A stretch of DNA of 64,000 nucleotides from the NCBI GenBank assembly GCA_004123355.1, contig SCHM01000003.1, forward strand, positions 4,049,058 to 4,113,057, written 5' to 3'. Shown here in pieces: positions 37,701-50,019 of this stretch. Made by a program: the position numbers and the translations under genes. Every line of letters starts with the position of its first letter. Within the stretch, counting starts at the first letter, position 1. The DNA is from Amphirosellinia nigrospora. Its lineage: Eukaryota > Ascomycota > Sordariomycetes > Xylariales > Xylariaceae. The notes under the pieces were generated by a model. That model did no database searches. It saw only the letters and a list, made by a program, of their open reading frames with translations, and was not told the DNA's origin.

Positions 37701-39340
37701 CACCTCAACCGCTCGAGTCACTAATATATGTAATAAATTCCGAGACCCCCCCAAAATTAGGTAAAATTGGGTACAACTTCACATGCGGGATAGGATTCAC
37801 GGATCGCTTTTGGCCTTATTAGGTACCTACCTACTACCCAGCATATATAGTGGGTTGTGGTATCTGAGACAGCAACTGTGACTCCTCGTTGGGGCCGGCC
37901 GTTTCGCGTTTGGCATGGGATAAAACCCAAACCCACCACTATGACTGGTCTCATTGTAACTTGCCTGCATTGGGGCTCCCGAGGCAAAAAAAAGATCATC
38001 ATATGACGAAGACAGCTCGAAGCAAAGGTGACACGGCAGGTTGCCTACCATTCACTAACGCATCTCTAGCGCACAAGAGCAGCTGTGGCTAATCAGAAAC
38101 GTGCAACAATTGTCATATGGTCCGGCAAGACCGACTGCCTCTTCTACAGAAGCCATGGTCGATGCACCTCAACTGTCGAGCCATTAAAAGGGTCTTATTG
38201 GCCATGATATTGTCTGACCCTTTATCATTGCACGATGCCCCGCGTAAAAGCTACCGCAATCACCTAATACCACCTAGGCATGTAATCATATTGGCCTTCG
38301 CATGAATCATGGAGCGGTTAGTTGAACCCTGTTGTTAGCGACACAGTTTTTGGCCAGTCACCCCCAATTACATGCACCTGCTCTCGCGACGCGGTAATCG
38401 GGAGAAGAGATACCTGCATGAAAGATTGGCTTTTCCGATTCCTTGGTCATGACATAAATCGCGCCCCTCTCTATTAGACACTGGGCTTGCACGTAAGATA
38501 ACGATGACAGACCCTCGGGTATTGTGCTAATCCTGCCTGCGGCCATCGGATGCACGACTTCGTTTGTTTTCTCCCGACAAAATTGCCTACTGGACAGCCA
38601 ATGTGATGTCTATCGAAGATCGTCATGTCACCAAGCACGAATGAAGATCGGACTGGCGGATTCAAGAACGAGGGTTTTCCCCTTCAAAGTGATCATGACC
38701 ACAATCCGAATCACTGGGCCGAGAGTTCCTTGTTCAGAGTGGCACGTATCGCTGCCGCTATAGCTTTTCGAGTTCGACGGTCATACCGTAGCCGATGCAT
38801 GATTCGCCAGCACCAGAAGCGAAGGTTGGCCGTCACACGCATCGAGTATCGTACTCAAGGCATCCTATCTTACGGCCATGCTTAGACTCCGGTGTACAGT
38901 ACGCTAACCCAACGAAAACCAAAGGCCTGAGGCGTCCATAGGTAATGAGACAAGGGGGAGGCATCTCGGTCGACTTGGGAATGGCTTGGGAATGGCCTGT
39001 GTGGTGCGACAAGGTCTAATAAAGACAAGGACAGGGAAGATGCAAGGAGCTCTGCAGCTGTATCCCTGGGCTGATTGGCTGATAAGCAGTATCGAACCAA
39101 TGAGCACCACGTAATCCTTTCCGGACTAGCGTATGTGCTTGAGGTGAGAGAGTTCTGAGTCTGTTCTGAGTGAGTGAGCGACTTTCCCGTCGTTTTCCCT
39201 GGCCCCTGTCTCCCCTGTCTTGCCCACATGCACCCCTCCTTACTGCCCTCCTCTCCACGCCCTGCGCTAGGCAGCTATCGAACTGCCCACCTTTTGCCCC
39301 TTCCGACTCACCCCGTTGGCTGCCTCTACACTAATGCATC
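34744..39340. other. long gene-poor region
   Basis: No ORF here has recognisable family features. The longest (36820-37095 on minus, 91 codons; 38882-39229 on minus, 115 codons) look non-coding in composition. Small repeats: a CGAGACCCC unit three times near 35305-35326, and TAGGTAGGTACTGG / TACCTACTTACG near 37302-37338. Confidence 0.5.
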
Positions 39341-41175
39341 GGAGCAGAATTGAATGTCTGTCTCTTGTGCGCAGACTTGCACTCACACAACTGCTCCTCT
39401 TTTCCCTCTACCTCTCCTCCTCCTCCATACCAAGCCCAATCTCACTCTCGCTTTGAGGAGCTGTGGCCGACTCAGCCAAACTCTCATGTTTTAGATGCAC
39501 AACACACCCATCTATCACAGGTATTTTCTTGCCCTGCCTTCGGGCTAGTTCCCAACAATGAACAACACCCGTTGCGCAGTTGAGATTTTAATCTCCCTGG
39601 CATTCACAGATATTTCTTAGGTCATCTCATTATTGCTCTGCTCTGCTGCTGCTGCACTGCGTTTTTTTTATTTATTTTCTTTTGTCTCCCGCCCAAGACC
39701 AGCCGCCGTTTGGTGGTGGAGGCTTTTCCCAAGTTGGTACAGCAGATACCCCGCCCGGTTACCTTGCCAGTCCACTATGGTTGGTTGGTTGACTGCTGGC
39801 CCGCTGCGCGCTACCGCGTACAGTACCTCCTCTGGATGTCTTCAATCTGCCCCCCATAACTCTCTACATACCTACAAAGGTACACTAGACTATGAGGGTG
39901 CAGGTGGTAGCGACACACGCAGTAAGTAGTCCTTGTCAATATCAGCTCCCGGCCGGTGCAGCCGGTTACTGGCAGTCCAGTAATTTTCCTCTATTGCCGA
40001 GAATCGGCTCGTTGTTTGTTGTTGTTTGATGCTGGTTGCTCTGAATGCATTCCCTCCGTAAGAGAGGTACTTGATCAAGTATCTCTTAGCCTGAGCTTTT
40101 GCCGGCACGCACATACCACCTTACATGGATGGGTACATCGCGTAGGTATCTTTTTTCTACTTTTCCTCTGGCGTGTCGAGGCACCGTACTGCACTGCTCG
40201 CACTCCACTGTGCTGCCACTGGCAATGGCAATTGACAGGCTGCACTTACACCTGCACCGCCCCCCAGCAGCCGCTGGCTTTGGCGCTGCTTCAATGCGCT
40301 TTGGCTCTGGCTCTGGCTCTGGCTGCTCTCGGCCACGGCTCCTTCTACCGCCAACCTGGGGCCCGAGTCTGAGCAGCAGCAGGCAGGCAGACTAGTCCGC
40401 TAGTCGCTGGTAGCAGGCAATCTCATCTCTTGCCCAGAACCCAGCACGCACCCAGCATTCTGTTTTTTGGTGTCCCCTTCCTCCCTCCCAATACACACGC
40501 ACGCACACACTCACACACTCACACCGTACACGCAACTCGCCTGTCCCTCGCATTCTTCCTCCTCTCATCCTCCTCCTTTTTCAACTCGAACAATCAATCG
40601 ACGTCGCCAACGCCTCACTTCCTTGTGTTTAACGCCTCGAATCTTCCGGAAACGCCACTACATTCGCCTAATATCGAGTCATCTTCCACTTCCGACCCGC
40701 TGCAGTCTCTTCACCACCCGAGGCGCATCTCTCCTCATCGAGCCCTGGCATACTCCCCACGATCTTCTGCGCGACTCTCGACAACTTCCGTTTCCTGCTC
40801 CGTGTCCGTATTTTCCACGCGGCATCTCTCTTCTTAGCCGTAGCGTCGTGTGTTTCCGGCAATCTTGAAATTTTGTCTCGTATCTGAAAACCTCGAAATC
40901 TCTTTTGTCATTGTCCTCTTTGTGACGCTACCACCACATCGAGTCTTCCGCCAACTCTTAGTCGCCTCTACTACTCTACTCTCCTGGCAATTGCGACACC
41001 CATAACGCTCGACGCATGACCTTCACACGAATCAGTTCGCTATTGGCCTACGCTCGAGGACTACACCATCGGCTCGTCGATACTCGATTCGTCGTCATGC
41101 CACCCGTATCTTCAAGATAAAACCGCCCACCTACTACCACTTCAACATCTCACTTTGTGAGGTGTGTGTTAGATT
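39341..41175 (+). promoter_or_regulatory. pyrimidine-rich promoter / leader of the SET3 homologue
   Basis: CT-rich, with CTCACACAC-type and GGCTCT repeats (near 40310-40325 and 40498-40535). It reads like the long pyrimidine-rich leaders of Pezizomycotina regulatory genes. Two overlapping long ORFs (40430-40837 and 40467-40868) have simple-sequence composition and no family match. They may be upstream ORFs in the leader. The transcription start cannot be located. Confidence 0.45.
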
Positions 41176-43955
41176 ATGACAGACAGGCTTCCCTCTCTCC
41201 TGACACAATCATCGACTCCGAGTCAGACGGTCATCCATAGTCCCAAGTCCGCATCCGCTGTGACCAACGATGTGCCCAACAGGACTACGGTGCCGGCCGA
41301 AGAAGAGCCATATACCATCAAATGTATCTGCGACTTCACTGACGATGACGGAAATACGATATACTGCGACCTATGCGACACGTGGCAGCATATCGAATGT
41401 TACTATCCCTACAATCGAGTTGAGGTCACCCGGGACGATTTCAATCACTCCTGTGTGGATTGCAACCCACGAGTACTGGATCGGCAACGGGCCAACGAGC
41501 GCCAAATTCTGCGGCAAACCAAGGGAACCCATTCAGACGTTACGGAACGAAAGCCGACGAAACGACCTCCACCCAAGGGCCAGAAGAAGAAAGCGAGACC
41601 CACGGATCTAGGATTGGGCATCGTTGAAAATAATCCTAAACAGCCCCATGACCCCGTCCATACTCACCAGCACAAGAAGTCGAAAAGCTCTCATCGTCCT
41701 AGTCAGTCTATCAGTTCCAGGCTGCCAAACGCAGTCCTCCATATGGCCAAAAAACAACAAACCCGCATGGTCATCCACCGAGTCCAGCGACTACACCCTC
41801 GGAGCTTCCACACGAATCTGAGATCCATAATTACTCGAGTGGATTCATAGATTTGTATAAAGAGGATCGAGATGTTGCCATTGTACAGACGAATTCGTTT
41901 GTGAGTTTGATAATATCCAACATACTTTCTTCATGGTTACGAGACGGCGACAAGTTGAGGCAAGAAACTGGGTGGAATCACGCCGACGTTTTTCAATCTC
42001 TGCCAGTCAACATTGATTCCATCACAGTTTCTCCTCAAGCCCGGTCGAAGAAACTACTAGTGGGTGCCGACACGGTGGTTCAATGCCAGTATTTAGCTTC
42101 TCCCCAGGCGGTCGACAAGAACGTCCCCCTGATGGAGCTTAATGGCCAAATTGGCATCCAAAAAGACTATTGCCAAGATCCGAGTAATCGATGGCAGGAC
42201 CTCTCTTCTCCCCTACCGTTCGTTTTCTTCCACCCAATGCTTCCACTATATATCGATACGCGAAAGGAAGGTTCGCAGGCTCGATACGTGCGCCGGAGTT
42301 GTAAGCCAAACGCCACACTGGATACGTATCTGTCGGAGGGGTCAGAGTATCATTTTTGGCTCGTGAGTGATCGACCTATTCGACCTAATGAGCAGGTTAC
42401 AATCCCCTGGGAGTTTAAGCTACAAAAAGACGTAGCAAGGCGATGGCTACAACTATTAGGTCTTAGCGATGAAGTCGACAAGCAACCTGAGTTCAATGAG
42501 AAGGAGTTGGAAACCTACCACAGCATCGGTGCTTGGGTGCATACTATACTCTCCGAGTACGGTGGCTGTGCCTGCGATCTAGGGCCGGATTGTGCATTTG
42601 TTCGGTTTCATCGAACTTATATTGCGCGATCGCATGGTAAGGAGAAAGCGTCGAAAACGAAAAAGGCTCGCAAGACCAAAGGCAACGTCTCGCCAAATAG
42701 CACTGGCAAGGCGACGAATAGTCGCGCACCTAGTGAGGGTCATGTCGAGGATAGCGTAGACAACGATTCTGCATCTTCACGAAGCAAACCACCGAGCCGC
42801 GATATGACTCCCGCTCCACGTCAGGGCTCCTTTGACACATTAGGAGTGTTGACCGAGCTCACAGATCGAGATAAGCGCAAAGTTCAGATGGTGGAAGATT
42901 CATTTCGCCGAATGGAACAACAACAGCCACCTCGGAAGAAGAAGCGCACCTCGGACGGGTCTAGCGGCGGGCCATCAAGCACCACGAAGCCCAAACCGAA
43001 AAGCGCGTCAACAAACACTACTATGATGAATAGCTCGACAGAGTGTCGCTATGTGGATGCTGGTACCTCTGGTAGTACGGGTGGCTCACCTATCAGTGCA
43101 GTCTCGCCGACATCCGTAACTCCGTTCAAGCAGTCAGGCCAACGCAATTCGGTATCGCTCCCCGCGAAATGCATCGCAGGGACCTCGTCCGGAGTATTGT
43201 GATGCTTCTACACAGACAGATCCTGTGGATGGTGCGTGGTTTAGCGATGATCGACAGACCAAGAAACCGAGAGAGACGCATTGTTCCTCTTTCAAAGCGG
43301 TTACTGGAGAGTGACATCAGTTGCGAGCCGATGATGACACACGTCGGGCGAGTGTCGGCGCATCTCCTACCTCGGTAACATCAGCCTTGGTTAAGATGGA
43401 CTTGGATTCCCCTACCACAGCGCAAACGACCACACCAACTCCCGAGAAGGCCAATACCACAGTGGCCGAACAAGACCCAACCGGTAGCATAGCCGATGAT
43501 ACGCCCATGACTGATGCTCCCAGCGTTCCGCCTTCTGGAACCAACACTGTGTCCACCAATGACCTGACACCTTCAAAAACCGTCAAGGTTAAATCTCCCG
43601 AACTTCGAGTCCAATTACCCCTGTCCCAGCATTCAACAGCCCCGCAGCAGTGAGCTTGACAACAACACCCGTGTCTACGAATAATGGTGCCGTCCAATCG
43701 CCATTTTCGGCAAGCAGTTTGAACGGCTCATTTACGGCCCTACCAGTTAACGGCGTCCCGGTGCAACCAAGTCCTGTGAAGAAAAAGCTAAGCTGGAGTG
43801 ACTATAAAAGTCGCATTAACAAGGCTGCTGCTGCCGCAAAATCTTCCACGTCGTTGAAACCACCTACTACAGTTATCGAAGAGGTCAAGTCGTCGATTAG
43901 CATGGACACAGTCATGTCCGATTCTCCAGCCGGCGACAAGAGTGTCGACTCCTAA
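41176..43955 (+). CDS. SET3: SET3-type chromatin protein with PHD finger and SET domain
   Basis: Set3 scaffolds a histone-deacetylase complex and reads methylated H3K4 through its PHD finger. The start at 41176 gives MTDRLPSLLTQSSTPSQ. PHD finger: CICDFTDDDGNTIYCDLCDTW, then HIECYY and CVDC. SET domain: PLYIDTRKEGSQARYVRRSC, KPNATLDTYL and NEQVTIPWEF, in the Set3/MLL5 arrangement lacking a normal post-SET. Next comes a CACDLGPDCAF Cys cluster. A long Ser/Lys-rich region follows, ending with KKKLSWSDYKSRINKAAAA, a short C-terminal motif seen in fungal Set3 homologues. Frame breaks: near 41725 (FQAAKRSPPYGQK), about 43190-43320 (YCDASTQTDPVDGAWF in the third frame) and near 43640. No intron is needed. 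Confidence 0.88.
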
Positions 43956-46900
43956 CGAGGCACTATTCTTCAATTGAACACTGGATTTCTTCGTTATATA
44001 AAGATCTGAGGTCGCCGGATCCGCGGGTCTAAGCCACGTTTCTGGACGGTTCATTTACCCTGTCCTTGAGGAGTTCTGAAAACTGGTTGTCCCAGGACGG
44101 CTGGGACATCCGTGACGGTTGTTTAAAGTTAATTTTATGCCCGGCGTTGGGGAAGACAGCTTTAATGGCGTATAATGGAAGGGCCCGGATGTGTGATACC
44201 AAGATCATTTATAAGACGGCATGAGGGCTTTCGGTAAGCCTACCTCATTCCGTGCAGGCGATTCAGTGCTGTTAGGTTTGCTTCTTGCTCAAATTATGGA
44301 TCGAACTCGAAGTCCAAACTGTGATATTGTGTGTAATAACTGGGTCATCCCGACCACGCATCCATATTCTCGCTTGGGTTTGAGCGAAGAAACAGTAAGG
44401 TTGCTACCCAACCCCACACAAAGCGGCTGTATATGTACGACTAAGGAGGCCTCGGGTCAAAAAGGACTTTACGACCACTTGTATGTATTGAAATGCATGA
44501 TTAAGGTGCGATGCAGAAAACGGTTTGATGCATGCGCACTAGATAGCTCGTTAGCTACAACTGGGCCAGGCCGCTCTGTGGCCAACCAGATGGGAGGGTA
44601 AAAAAACCCGCCATGAGAATTAAAGGAAAATCTCAAGACAATACATGAATAATCTTCTGTAGTCTAATTCGTAGAAGTAAGTATCTGGATTCATCGAATT
44701 ATTGTGAATGTGTGAAAATATGTGGGAAGGAAGTAGCAGCACAAGACGGTGGAAATGGGTGTGCGTAATCTAGCGGGCTGGCCTGGCGAATGAACAAGGC
44801 GAAGGACCGAAGGTAAGTCAGGGCAGTAGGGTAAGATAGCCCCGTCCGAGTACCAGGATTTAATTGGCTGGGGCCTGGGTATCGGGCGGCTAGACAGGGG
44901 GTAGGGGGCGTATGGAATGGAGTTTGGGTGATAGAGCAAAAGTGAAGGGAGGAGTGGTGAAGATAGATATGGAGTTTTGATGCTACGGGTGAACGAGTGT
45001 GCGGTAAGTAGGCTTTGCCAAATCGCGCGTCTGGGGAGGGGACACAGGGATAAGGGCAGGGTCGGGCCGTAAGTATGAAAGGTAAGCAAATATTTGGCTT
45101 ACCTTGGTTTGCTGACGACCAAAGATGGTGGACGGCGGATGGTGGGATAGAAATAGTTGATGCAGATGGTGTTAGAAAGGGACCTCGGGAGGGGATTCAG
45201 TCTGAGTCCCCAGTGTTGAACATCAGTGGAGGTAGGTATACTCCTACGGCACAGTCGTTCATCTTTACTACCTGATTTTTCGAAGATGTGAGGGCTTGTG
45301 GGAAGATAGCAGGGTTGGACTCTTCGGCTGTTGAGGGCATGTTATCAATTCACGTGCGATGTGTGAATGCGTCTAGGCAAGGCAAGGCAGGCTTGACTTT
45401 TATGCCGATGGGAAGGAGGGAGGGCGACGAGGAAAAGTATAAGTTGGACTCAAGCTCAAACATTGACTTTCTCCTCTTATTTTAAGTTTGCTGGGACAGG
45501 CTGGTGAACGAGGTGGCTGGTGTTGGTTTACTCGAAGTCAGCCATCAGTAAGCGGTAATAATGGCCTGATACATTCGACAAAGGTAAGAAAACAGGCCCT
45601 CGGGACAATTTTCTTATTCTTTCCGTTTCGTGGTCTCCTCGGGGCGGCGAGGGATATTGAGCGCTTATATTGCTCGTGGTGAGACATGGGTGGCGAGCAA
45701 GCAGACAAACAAGACGCAGCATCACACAAGCGGACTATGTCGTGTAAGTAATGTTTGTTTTACCATGGTATGGCGAGTAGTACCACGGAGTGCCCAGAGT
45801 GCTCTCGTGCCTGGTATTGATTGACTTGGTGAGCTTGTGTTACCCTTGTTTACTCGGTTGGTAGGGGTGTTGTGGGTAGTAAGTAGGTAGAGCTTATTGG
45901 TAGTAGATGTGATGAACACTGGCCGAATTATTCTGGTATAACTTATACGATTGATTATCCATTCGTGGACACATTGATCCGATCAGCCATGAATACTCGT
46001 GGGTATATTCTGGTTATATGTAAGGTTGTTCAAAGGATTATGATTTGCTCATGTAAAGAAACATCATGTGTAGTGAGTGTATCTAAGACTGAAAGCAATA
46101 GCAAGTCATCAAAGGTGTTGCTAAAGTGCTCCTGTATATTAGTTCGTGGTTTGGTGAGACTATAGCTCCTACTCAACGTCCGGTAGGAATGGCTGATGCT
46201 CCTGGTTTCGACACACTTAATTTCTTTGACCCTTTTGTGTCCAAGGAGCGTTTGCAAGTTGATATGGAAAGATGCCTCATAAGAATACACACATATAATG
46301 AGCGAGCAGGTAAGTTCAAAGTAAGTCAATATCTAGGTTAATTTAGATGGATTGAAAGGGGTAACTTGGGTAGGCTACAGAACAAAATAAAGTATCTGGT
46401 TATATACTCATGATCACTCATTCGACAAAGTGCCTATCGATACACAATCATCACAAGTCTTCTCCTTGTTTCGGTGGACCCTCAACTCGCCGTCGATGAA
46501 ACATTGGTCTGTACTACATCCATCCATTGGCGTGTGTCCCTTTGTCTACAGATCAGAAAATAGCTCTCCTGTTTTGGGTGCACGACATAAAGATCACCCC
46601 TCTACGCAACAAGGTCATTTCTGATTGGAAAAAAGTGAAAAGTGGCGGGTAGGACTGTGGCGGGATGTGGGCTAAATATCGCTGTACCTAACATTCCGGA
46701 ACCGGCAGATCGCTTAAATTTACAGTAGATCCCCAACTTGGTATTAGTCAACGTATTCAAAACTCGTCAGCCTGCTACAGATCTGGGTCGACGTCTATTC
46801 GTCTTCATGCATCGCGACGGGTCATGTCGCGTGCTTAGGTTGTAGTATTGGGTCGAGAGTGGTAATATCGATTTAGCCTGGGAAAAAGAATGCTCCGGAC

Positions 46901-47028
46901 CCCGGGTTGGTGATGTCTTGCCAGCGGGATCGGTAGAAGCTGAAAATAGTTATATAGTTACTCGTTATACCTTTTCGGGGTTGTTATTTCAATCAGAGTC
47001 ATTCGTTAACTGCGCTTCGACTTTGAAT
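43956..47028. other. gene-poor region between SET3 and the small secreted protein
   Basis: No supportable gene. A perfect 8-base inverted repeat, TGTCCCAG-n5-CTGGGACA, lies at about 44089-44109 just beyond SET3 and could be part of its 3' end. ORFs at 44221-44601 (126 codons) and 44691-45089 (minus, 132 codons) have no family features and are not called. Confidence 0.45.
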
Positions 47029-47679
47029 ATGTACTTCAGCGCGGCTACGCTTCTCCTATTCGCCACTTCGGCTGCCCGAGGGATTGTCGTTCCGAGAGAT
47101 GGGAGCGATTACATCTGGGATGTAACGCAGTGGCAAGCTGGGCTTTCTCATGGTAATCCGGCAGCCCCGATAACCAGTTGGTACGGTAAGGCTTAACGTT
47201 TTCCCCGAAATACTGTAGTCATGGCTTGAGAGACTCAACGTCAGTAATAATATTATTTACGTCGCTAATCCTCGCTTTATAGCCTTTACAGTTTCAGGTT
47301 CCGGCTACGGAGCCTCGGGATCGCAATCTTACATACCGGCCTTCGAGGCACGCTGTACGGGAGATGGAGCCGGATCTCCGCTGTCCTCAGAGTATAGCGA
47401 GTGCGCCATAGATCCAGAAGTCACCGAAGCTCTCGGCTCCGTGTCGGCAAGAATCGTGCCTGATGAGGATTTTTCGCACGCGCATATTGCGATAAGTTAT
47501 GTGTTCTTGAATGCGTATGTAAAAGAATTCCCCTTGATCCTAGAGGGTAAGAGTATCCATTAGCTGACAGTCATCTTGATAGTAATGAACACAAGAACTG
47601 GTCCGTGATAGCTGTGACAGACTGGGCACGCGAACGCCCCCCTTATAACTTCACTCTAAGCCCGATTGAGACTATATGA
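47029..47679 (+). CDS. small secreted protein, 161 aa, effector-like
   Basis: Three exons: 47029-47185, 47283-47514 and 47583-47679, all with GTAAGG/GTATGT donors and TATAG/GATAG acceptors, and no frame break. The signal peptide is MYFSAATLLLFATSAARG. The mature part begins about IVVPRDGSDYIWDVTQW. It continues YAFTVSGSGYGASGSQSYIP, FEARCTGDGAG and SEYSECAIDPEV, with two cysteines, then HIAISYVFLNANEHKNWSVI and a C-terminus NFTLSPIETI. Size, secretion and the beta-rich pattern recall fungal AltA1-like (AA1-like) secreted proteins, but there is no convincing signature, so family and function are unknown. Isolated in a gene-poor region, a common setting for effector genes. Confidence 0.75.
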
Positions 47680-48217
47680 GATGTCTCCTAGGTAGGATAG
47701 GCGTCGCTCTCAGGGAGACCGTCTGCCGTTGTTATTGATGGCACATGGCCACCCAAAAAGTGCTCGTGCGGGCGATTAGTCGTACTTATGCTGCCACATG
47801 CCACATGGGCGTTGGCTTATAGCCAACCATAGAAGAAGTTACCATACCATTGCCAATGAATGAACACTGGGTTGGGAGATACACGATTATATGAAACAAA
47901 ATGTGATGTTTTGTTTGCTACAACTTGCCGGGATGTTTACTTTGATTCCTACCCTGGCGAGGCAAGGGAGCTTCGTCCACTGTTACACACCACTCATCGA
48001 CCGATCAGCACTCGAGAAAGCAAGGTGTACTTCTGAGCTAACACGGGCTACCTGATGATATGGCCAAAGCTGGTGGCCGCCCAACTCTATAAAGTCCTGA
48101 TTCTGACACGCCCCTAAGCTTGAATCCTTATCACCTCCGTCAAAGCAACCACATTCTACTACAATAACCTTCACGTATATCTAAATCCACTACACGTCTT
48201 CTACTTGCTTTGTAATT
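47680..48217. other. intergenic
   Basis: Region between the secreted-protein gene and the orphan gene. No gene is seen. Near 47770-47815 there is a short imperfect repeat of GCCACATG. Confidence 0.4.
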
Positions 48218-49000
48218 TTGGTAATAGTATCACCACTATACCAGATGGATCCATCACAAACCCATCCTAATGGGGAGGCCGTCGACCCCGACGCACAGAG
48301 TGTAGCCGCGCTCAATCGCCGTATAAAGCTATTAAGGACCCCAAAAATTGATGAACTCGCTCGGTTGGTGTATCAGCATGTTGAAGATTCTCCGAAGTTG
48401 GGTTCTTTCGGCGCCTTCATTGGGGCAATCCTCACCATCTTGTATGCCATCAGACTCGGATCAGGCACCAATAAGGACATATATTCAGAGGTGCGGTATG
48501 ATGAAAAGCAGGAGGATGTTGTTATCAGGATCATTATATGGGCGGGTACCGAATGGACTCGTACCCTCAACAGCGCGCAGTACTTCGAGTATCTCATACG
48601 TCAGATGTTCGAACAGTCAAAGAATGAGAATATACACTGGGATAAGGTGCGGGTGGCCTGGCGATTCGAGCACCTTGATGATATATATTCTCGAGAGCGG
48701 CCATTGTGGGATTCACGGGATTCCCAGCTCGAGCCGCTGGCGGAATATCTCCGGTGTTTCCCTAGGAACGAACTGAGTTTGGGATGGATTACGGACGAGG
48801 TAGACCGGGGGCAGCCAGTTGATTCCTTTTCACTTAACCTCATCGATCGGGTACGGAGGGCAGAGACCATCGGCCGCGTATGGAACGCAGATGACGTATC
48901 GGAAGAAGAAATCACCGAGATCTCAGACTCCTCAGACTCCTCAGACTCCTCAGACTCCTCGGACAGCGCTAAAGGCGACGAAGCATCTACAACGAGTTGA
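48218..49000 (+). CDS. orphan intronless protein with acidic Ser-Asp repeat tail
   Basis: 260 codons with no frame break. A second ATG at 48245 (MDPSQTHPNGEAVDPD) may be the real start. The middle part is mixed alpha/beta-looking with one hydrophobic segment (FGAFIGAILTILYAIRLG) that is short for a membrane span. Then come VVIRIIIWAGTEWTRTLNSA and WRFEHLDDIYSRERPLW. The C-terminus is strongly acidic: DDVSEEEITEISDSSD, continued by an (SSD)n run from a 9-base tandem repeat (unit TCAGACTCC, four copies at about 48926-48961). I recognise no family. It could be a lineage-specific gene. Confidence 0.6.
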   Translation: MVIVSPLYQMDPSQTHPNGEAVDPDAQSVAALNRRIKLLRTPKIDELARLVYQHVEDSPKLGSFGAFIGAILTILYAIRLGSGTNKDIYSEVRYDEKQEDVVIRIIIWAGTEWTRTLNSAQYFEYLIRQMFEQSKNENIHWDKVRVAWRFEHLDDIYSRERPLWDSRDSQLEPLAEYLRCFPRNELSLGWITDEVDRGQPVDSFSLNLIDRVRRAETIGRVWNADDVSEEEITEISDSSDSSDSSDSSDSAKGDEASTTS

Positions 49001-50019
49001 GGGTGTACGCAGCTATGTTTAGAGAGCTATTGCATCGGTATTTTGGGCTTCGAGGTAGAATGCATTGGGCACAGCTATGATTGATGTCAAATAGCTAGAA
49101 ATAGTTGACAGGTTATGCGGAAATCAGCCAATGCTCATGCTAATAACCGCCAGAAGCTCTGAAATATACAACACCTAAGGCTGCAGAACAAGGAGCCCTC
49201 GGTGAATTAATAGCTCAACAACATCTTAGATCCGCGTGCCGAGGATGTAAGTCTCTTCATGGGTCGGGTACGGAAGTAAGGGATTAGAAACCTGTCAGGA
49301 CAACAGCACCACTACAGTGTAAAAAATGTTGCACTAAAGAACGTCTGTAATCGACAACATTATAGTACCTCCTTGAGAAACCACACCCGTCCTCCTATGA
49401 ATCTCCCTATCGTCAGTCTCGACAACATCCAAGTCCATGCTTTGGATCCAAATGTCGAAACTCCCCAAAACACCATGCGCCATTGTTATCTCGTGAACGC
49501 CATCAACTCACACGGATAATTCATCTAGATAGTATTCGTACATACCTAGGTAGGAAGGCGGTTGTGCTGGCTAGATTGTGATTGAAAGCTCGCTTGCTCA
49601 AGGTCTGGGTAGAGTTTACGACGCGTTGACTATGTTGATGGAGAGGACACCCATGGAAGCCGCCCTCGCGCGCTTCTCGACCATCGCCGTCCCGACCGAC
49701 GACTCCTACAGCTTTAACTCGATCGAGTGTCGGCGGCGGATGGAGGGCGCCAGGGGTTGCGTAATTTTATGAGGGCGAATGTTAATACTGCGTGGCACCA
49801 TAGGCCGTGAAGTTGTAAATTGAAACAATCATAGCATATCAATCGTAGGAGGTAACCAGCATCTATGATAGGAATGAATGGCTTTTGTAAAATCTACGCA
49901 TGAATTTCCGAAGCTGTAAACCACCGGGACGATTTAGTTCTACCCCGGTCCGTATCAGCTTGTGTCTATAATGATGTCTATAAAATACAAGGGGTATCTC
50001 ATTTGCAATGCTGCCAAGT
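49001..50019. other. intergenic with a possible gene relic
   Basis: A protein-like stretch at about 49590-49770 reads GLGRVYDALTMLMERTPMEA and SIAVPTDDSYSFNSIECRRR-like sequence in one frame (a 64-codon ORF). It has no start context or partner exons. Unassigned. Confidence 0.35.

Noticed and set aside
40430-40868. Two overlapping 130-codon ORFs
   Set aside because: Ser/Pro/His-rich simple sequence from CT/CA repeats, with no family resemblance; treated as leader sequence of the SET3 homologue.
44221-45089. ORFs of 126 (+) and 132 (-) codons
   Set aside because: Low-complexity or featureless translations with no intron or homology support.
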